Source: Microbacterium hydrocarbonoxydans (GTDB taxonomy: Bacteria; Actinomycetota; Actinomycetes; Actinomycetales; Microbacteriaceae). Taken from it: 64,000 nt of DNA. The position numbers and the translations under genes are program-made. Location: contig NZ_FNSQ01000005.1 of the NCBI RefSeq assembly GCF_900105205.1, positions 620,001 to 684,000 on the forward strand. The letters are read 5' to 3'. The notes under the pieces were generated by a model that saw only the letters and a list, made by a program, of their open reading frames with translations, did not search any database and had not been told where the DNA came from. Of this stretch, positions 61,110-64,000 are shown one piece after another (position 1 is the stretch's first letter; every line of letters begins with the position of its first letter).

Positions 61110-62632
61110 CCGTCACCCACCACGTCCGCGTCCACCGCAGCGACGAGAACCTCGCCCGAGAAGACCAGCTCGCCTGGAAGATCGCCGAGGTCGCGGCCGA
61201 CCAGGTCGAGGTCGACCAGGACGTCACCGACATGATCATCAACCGCCTCATCGACAACGCGTCGGTGGCCGCGGCATCCCTCACCCGCGCTCCCATCAAC
61301 GCCGCCCGCGCGCAGGCGTTCAGCCACCCCGTCTCGACCGGCGGCGTCGGCGCCACGGTCTTCGGCGCGGCGCTCGACCACCGGACGAGCCCCGAGTGGG
61401 CGGCGTGGGCGAACGGCGTCGCGGTGCGCGAGCTCGACTACCACGACACCTTCCTCGCGGCGGAGTACTCGCACCCGGGCGACAACATCCCGCCGATCCT
61501 CGCGGTCGCCCAGCACGCGGGCAAGGACGGCCGGGCGCTGCTGCGCGGCATCGCGACCGGCTACGAGATCCAGATGGACCTCGTGCGCGCGATCTGCCTG
61601 CACAAGCACAAGATCGACCACGTCGCTCACCTCGGCCCCTCGGCCGCAGCCGGCATCGGCACCCTGCTCGGACTCGACGTCGAGACGATCTACCAGGCCG
61701 TCGGTCAGGGACTGCACACCACCACCGCCACGCGTCAGAGCCGCAAGGGCGAGATCTCCACCTGGAAGGCGCACGCCCCCGCCTTCGCCGGCAAGATGGC
61801 CGTCGAGGCGGTCGACCGCGCGATGCGCGGTCAGACGAGTCCTGCCCCGATCTACGAGGGGGAGGACGGCGTGATCGCCTGGATGCTCGACGGCAAGGAC
61901 GCCGCATACGAAGTGCCGCTGCCGGCCGCGGGCGAGGCGAAGCGCGCGATCCTCGACTCGTACACGAAGGAGCACTCGGCCGAATACCAGGCGCAGGCGT
62001 GGATCGACCTCGCCCGCAAGCTCGGCACCGAGAATCCGGCGCTGCGCGACCCCGCGAACATCGAGTCCATCGTGCTGCACACCAGCCACCACACGCACTA
62101 CGTGATCGGCTCGGGAGCGAACGACCCGCAGAAGTATGACCCGACGGCATCCCGCGAGACGCTCGACCACTCGATCCCGTACATCTTCGCGGTCGCACTG
62201 CAGGACGGCGGCTGGCACCACGTCGACTCGTACACGCCCGAGCGCGCCGGCCGCCCGGACACGGTCGCCCTGTGGCACAGGATCACCACGGCCGAGGATG
62301 CCGAGTGGACGCGCCGCTACCACTCGGAGGACCCCGACGTGAAGGCGTTCGGCGGTCGTGTGGAGTTCCGCCTGACCGACGGCACGACCGTCGTCGACGA
62401 GATCGCCGTCGCCGACGCGCATCCGCTCGGCGCCCGCCCGTTCGCCCGAGCGGACTACATCGCGAAGTTCCGCCTGCTGGCCGAGCCCGTGCTGGAGCCC
62501 GCCGAGATCGAGCGCTTCCTCGAGCTCGTGCAGCGCCTGCCCGAGCTGACAGCCGCCGAGGTCGGCGAGCTGTCGATCATCGCGAAGCCCGGCCTGCTCG
62601 AGGGCGCGGACGCCCCGAAGGGTCTGTTCTGA
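61106..62632 (+). CDS. prpD: 2-methylcitrate dehydratase (MmgE/PrpD family)
   Basis: 508 residues, full length for PrpD. It dehydrates 2-methylcitrate to 2-methyl-cis-aconitate in propionyl-CoA oxidation. Recognised by [40 protein letters not shown] and [20 protein letters not shown]. Overlaps the gntR gene by four bases. Confidence 0.94.
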   Translation: MTVTHHVRVHRSDENLAREDQLAWKIAEVAADQVEVDQDVTDMIINRLIDNASVAAASLTRAPINAARAQAFSHPVSTGGVGATVFGAALDHRTSPEWAAWANGVAVRELDYHDTFLAAEYSHPGDNIPPILAVAQHAGKDGRALLRGIATGYEIQMDLVRAICLHKHKIDHVAHLGPSAAAGIGTLLGLDVETIYQAVGQGLHTTTATRQSRKGEISTWKAHAPAFAGKMAVEAVDRAMRGQTSPAPIYEGEDGVIAWMLDGKDAAYEVPLPAAGEAKRAILDSYTKEHSAEYQAQAWIDLARKLGTENPALRDPANIESIVLHTSHHTHYVIGSGANDPQKYDPTASRETLDHSIPYIFAVALQDGGWHHVDSYTPERAGRPDTVALWHRITTAEDAEWTRRYHSEDPDVKAFGGRVEFRLTDGTTVVDEIAVADAHPLGARPFARADYIAKFRLLAEPVLEPAEIERFLELVQRLPELTAAEVGELSIIAKPGLLEGADAPKGLF

Positions 62633-62642
62633 TGTCCGCGCC

Positions 62643-62740
62643 GTTCACAATTCAGCATGGACATCGTTCCCGCCGCACCGGGCAGCCGCGACCGCGCACC
62701 GCGGGATCGCAGGTGCAGGCGCTCATGCTGAATCGTGAAC
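62643..62740. repeat. Palindromic-ended intergenic element, family 1, copy D (98 bp) inside the prp operon
   Basis: GTTCACAATTCAGCAT (62643-62658) and ATGCTGAATCGTGAAC (62725-62740) are inverted with one mismatch. It occupies most of the 136-base prpD-prpB gap, so it is transcribed within the operon mRNA. Confidence 0.78.
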
Positions 62741-62768
62741 GGCCTTCCACCGAGAAAGACAGGTTCTG

Positions 62769-63671
62769 ATGCTGTACTCCCACGTCACCCCGGCCGAGAA
62801 GCGGCGCCTGTTCCGCGAACGGCTCGCGAGCGGCGAGTTGCTGAGATTCCCCGGCGCGTTCAACCCCCTGAGCGCCCGGCTCATCGAGCAGAAGGGCTTC
62901 GACGGGGTCTACATCTCGGGAGCGGTGCTGTCGGCCGACCTCGGTGTGCCCGACATCGGCCTCACCACGCTGACCGAGGTCGCCGGCCGCGCGAAGCAGA
63001 TCGCCCGGATGACCGACATCCCCGCCATTGTCGACGCCGACACGGGCTTCGGCGAGCCGATGAACGTCGCCCGCACCATCCAGGAGCTCGAGGATGCCGG
63101 GCTCGCGGGCACCCACATCGAGGATCAGATCAACCCCAAGCGCTGCGGCCATCTCGACGGCAAGAGCGTCGTCGACGAGCGCACCGCCATCCGCCGCATC
63201 CGTGCCGCCGCCGACGCCCGCCGCGACCCGAACTTCCTCATCATGGCCCGTACCGACATCCGTGCCGTCGACGGGCTCGACGCCGCTGTCGACCGTGCCA
63301 AGGCGCTGGTGGATGCGGGAGCGGATGCCGTGTTCCCGGAGGCGATGCGCACGCTCGCCGAGTTCGAGGCGATGGCCGAGGCGCTGGACGTGCCGATCCT
63401 GGCGAACATGACGGAGTTCGGCAAGAGCGACCTCTTCTCCGTCGACCAGCTGCGGGATGCCGGCGTGAACATGGTGATCTGGCCCGTGTCGCTGCTGCGC
63501 ATCGCGATGGGCGCGGCGGGCCGTGCGCTCGATACGCTGAACGAGGAGGGGCACCTCACCTCGAAGCTCGGTGAGATGCAGCACCGTGCAGATCTCTACG
63601 ACCTGATCGACTACGAGTCCTACACGAAGTTCGACTCGGGCGTCGCAGGCTTCACCGTCACGAAGGAGTGA
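62769..63671 (+). CDS. prpB: Methylisocitrate lyase
   Basis: 300 residues of the PEP-mutase/isocitrate lyase superfamily. The catalytic KRCGH motif is in NPKRCGHLDGK; metal binding in VDADTGFGEP; IMARTDIRAVDG follows. It cleaves 2-methylisocitrate to pyruvate and succinate. No strong SD is seen right before the ATG; repeat element D ends 28 bases upstream. Confidence 0.95.
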   Translation: MLYSHVTPAEKRRLFRERLASGELLRFPGAFNPLSARLIEQKGFDGVYISGAVLSADLGVPDIGLTTLTEVAGRAKQIARMTDIPAIVDADTGFGEPMNVARTIQELEDAGLAGTHIEDQINPKRCGHLDGKSVVDERTAIRRIRAAADARRDPNFLIMARTDIRAVDGLDAAVDRAKALVDAGADAVFPEAMRTLAEFEAMAEALDVPILANMTEFGKSDLFSVDQLRDAGVNMVIWPVSLLRIAMGAAGRALDTLNEEGHLTSKLGEMQHRADLYDLIDYESYTKFDSGVAGFTVTKE

Positions 63672-63673
63672 GC

Positions 63674-64000
63674 ATGACCGAGCCGGACATCAAGAAGGGC
63701 CTCGCGGGGGTCGTCGTCGACACGACCGCGATCTCGAAGGTCAACCCCGAGACGAACAGCCTCCTGTACCGCGGCTACCCCGTGCAGGAGCTCGCGGCGA
63801 CGCAGCCCTTCGAGGCGGTGGCGTATCTGCTGTGGCACGGCGAGCTGCCGGATGCCGCGCAGCTGGCAGCCTTCCGGGCGTCAGAGCGCGAGCACCGCGC
63901 GCTGACCGACACCGTCAAGACGGCCATCGACCTGATCCCGCTCGAGGCGCATCCCATGGACGAGGTCCGCACGGCGGTCAGCCTGATCGGCGCCTCAGAC
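63674..64000 (+). CDS. prpC: 2-methylcitrate synthase (partial, runs off window)
   Basis: The first 109 residues of a citrate-synthase-family protein: KKGLAGVVVDTTAISKVNPE and LLYRGYPVQELAATQPFEAV are typical of PrpC. It would condense propionyl-CoA with oxaloacetate. AAGGAG precedes the ATG, two bases after the prpB stop. The active-site His and Asp lie beyond the window. Confidence 0.93.
   Translation, partial: MTEPDIKKGLAGVVVDTTAISKVNPETNSLLYRGYPVQELAATQPFEAVAYLLWHGELPDAAQLAAFRASEREHRALTDTVKTAIDLIPLEAHPMDEVRTAVSLIGASD

Noticed and set aside
1..64000. tRNA, rRNA or transposase genes
   Set aside because: I looked in the gaps for tRNA arms and CCA-like ends, and among proteins for transposase or integrase motifs, and saw none.

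Overview
The window reads as chromosome of a high-GC Gram-positive actinobacterium, most likely a Microbacterium or close Microbacteriaceae relative. Support: GC near 70 percent, GTG starts, many ATGA/GTGA gene overlaps, many -10-like boxes placed 6-8 bases before the start codon (leaderless mRNAs), a strong excess of GGATGC/GCATCC, and family content such as YkoEDC thiamine-precursor uptake, DUF4407, FCD-type GntR regulators and CGNR zinc fingers. No rRNA, tRNA, transposase, integrase or CRISPR array was seen.

Layout. 0-8 kb: a conserved hypothetical gene, an orphan ABC ATPase with an acidic and His-rich tail, an enoyl-CoA hydratase/hydrolase, and a heterodimeric ABC exporter with one degenerate ATP site. 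8-13 kb: a D-Ala-D-Ala carboxypeptidase, then a TPP riboswitch driving ykoE-ykoD-ykoC. 12.7-15.4 kb: a yybP-ykoY (Mn2+) riboswitch upstream of a TerC protein, followed by a CNNM/CBS transporter. 15.4-16.65 kb: a small lower-GC island (membrane protein plus secreted Cys protein) flanked by an imperfect 28-bp direct repeat derived from the 3' end of a phosphotransferase gene. 16.6-27.5 kb: mostly housekeeping and accessory enzymes (phosphotransferase, Roadblock protein, two SDRs, TauE exporter, KDPG aldolase, membrane L7/L12-like protein, RlmN, flavodoxin reductase with its TetR, DUF4407, aldo-keto reductase).

27.5-57 kb is a catabolic island for sugars and related compounds. It holds a family-1 ABC importer with a class V aminotransferase and a divergent GntR; a ribokinase-RbsD-GntR(HutC) operon divergent from a transaldolase-like aldolase; an apparently complete non-phosphorylative L-fucose pathway (lactonase, 2-keto-3-deoxyfuconate dehydrogenase, FAH-type hydrolase, fuconate dehydratase, fucose dehydrogenase) with its FCD GntR; a LacI regulator divergent from a ketose 3-epimerase; a ribose-type ABC importer; and an uncharacterised six-gene operon (cupin isomerase, FGGY kinase, D-2-hydroxyacid dehydrogenase, shikimate-dehydrogenase-like protein, phosphotriesterase-family lactonase, ABM monooxygenase). 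A shared palindrome ACCTGT-N4-ACAGGT occurs at the ribokinase/aldolase divide, before the ribose-type importer and before the six-gene operon, suggesting that one HutC-type regulator ties these three loci into a regulon.

57-64 kb: an acetyl-esterase, CGNR regulator, EamA permease and the 2-methylcitrate (propionate) operon gntR-prpD-prpB-prpC, cut by the window end. Intergenic spaces from about 33 kb onwards carry several families of short palindromic elements. The clearest is an 86-98 bp family (four copies) with 16-bp inverted ends GTTCACAATTCAGCAT/ATGCTGAATTGTGAAC, which I consider the most novel structural signal here.
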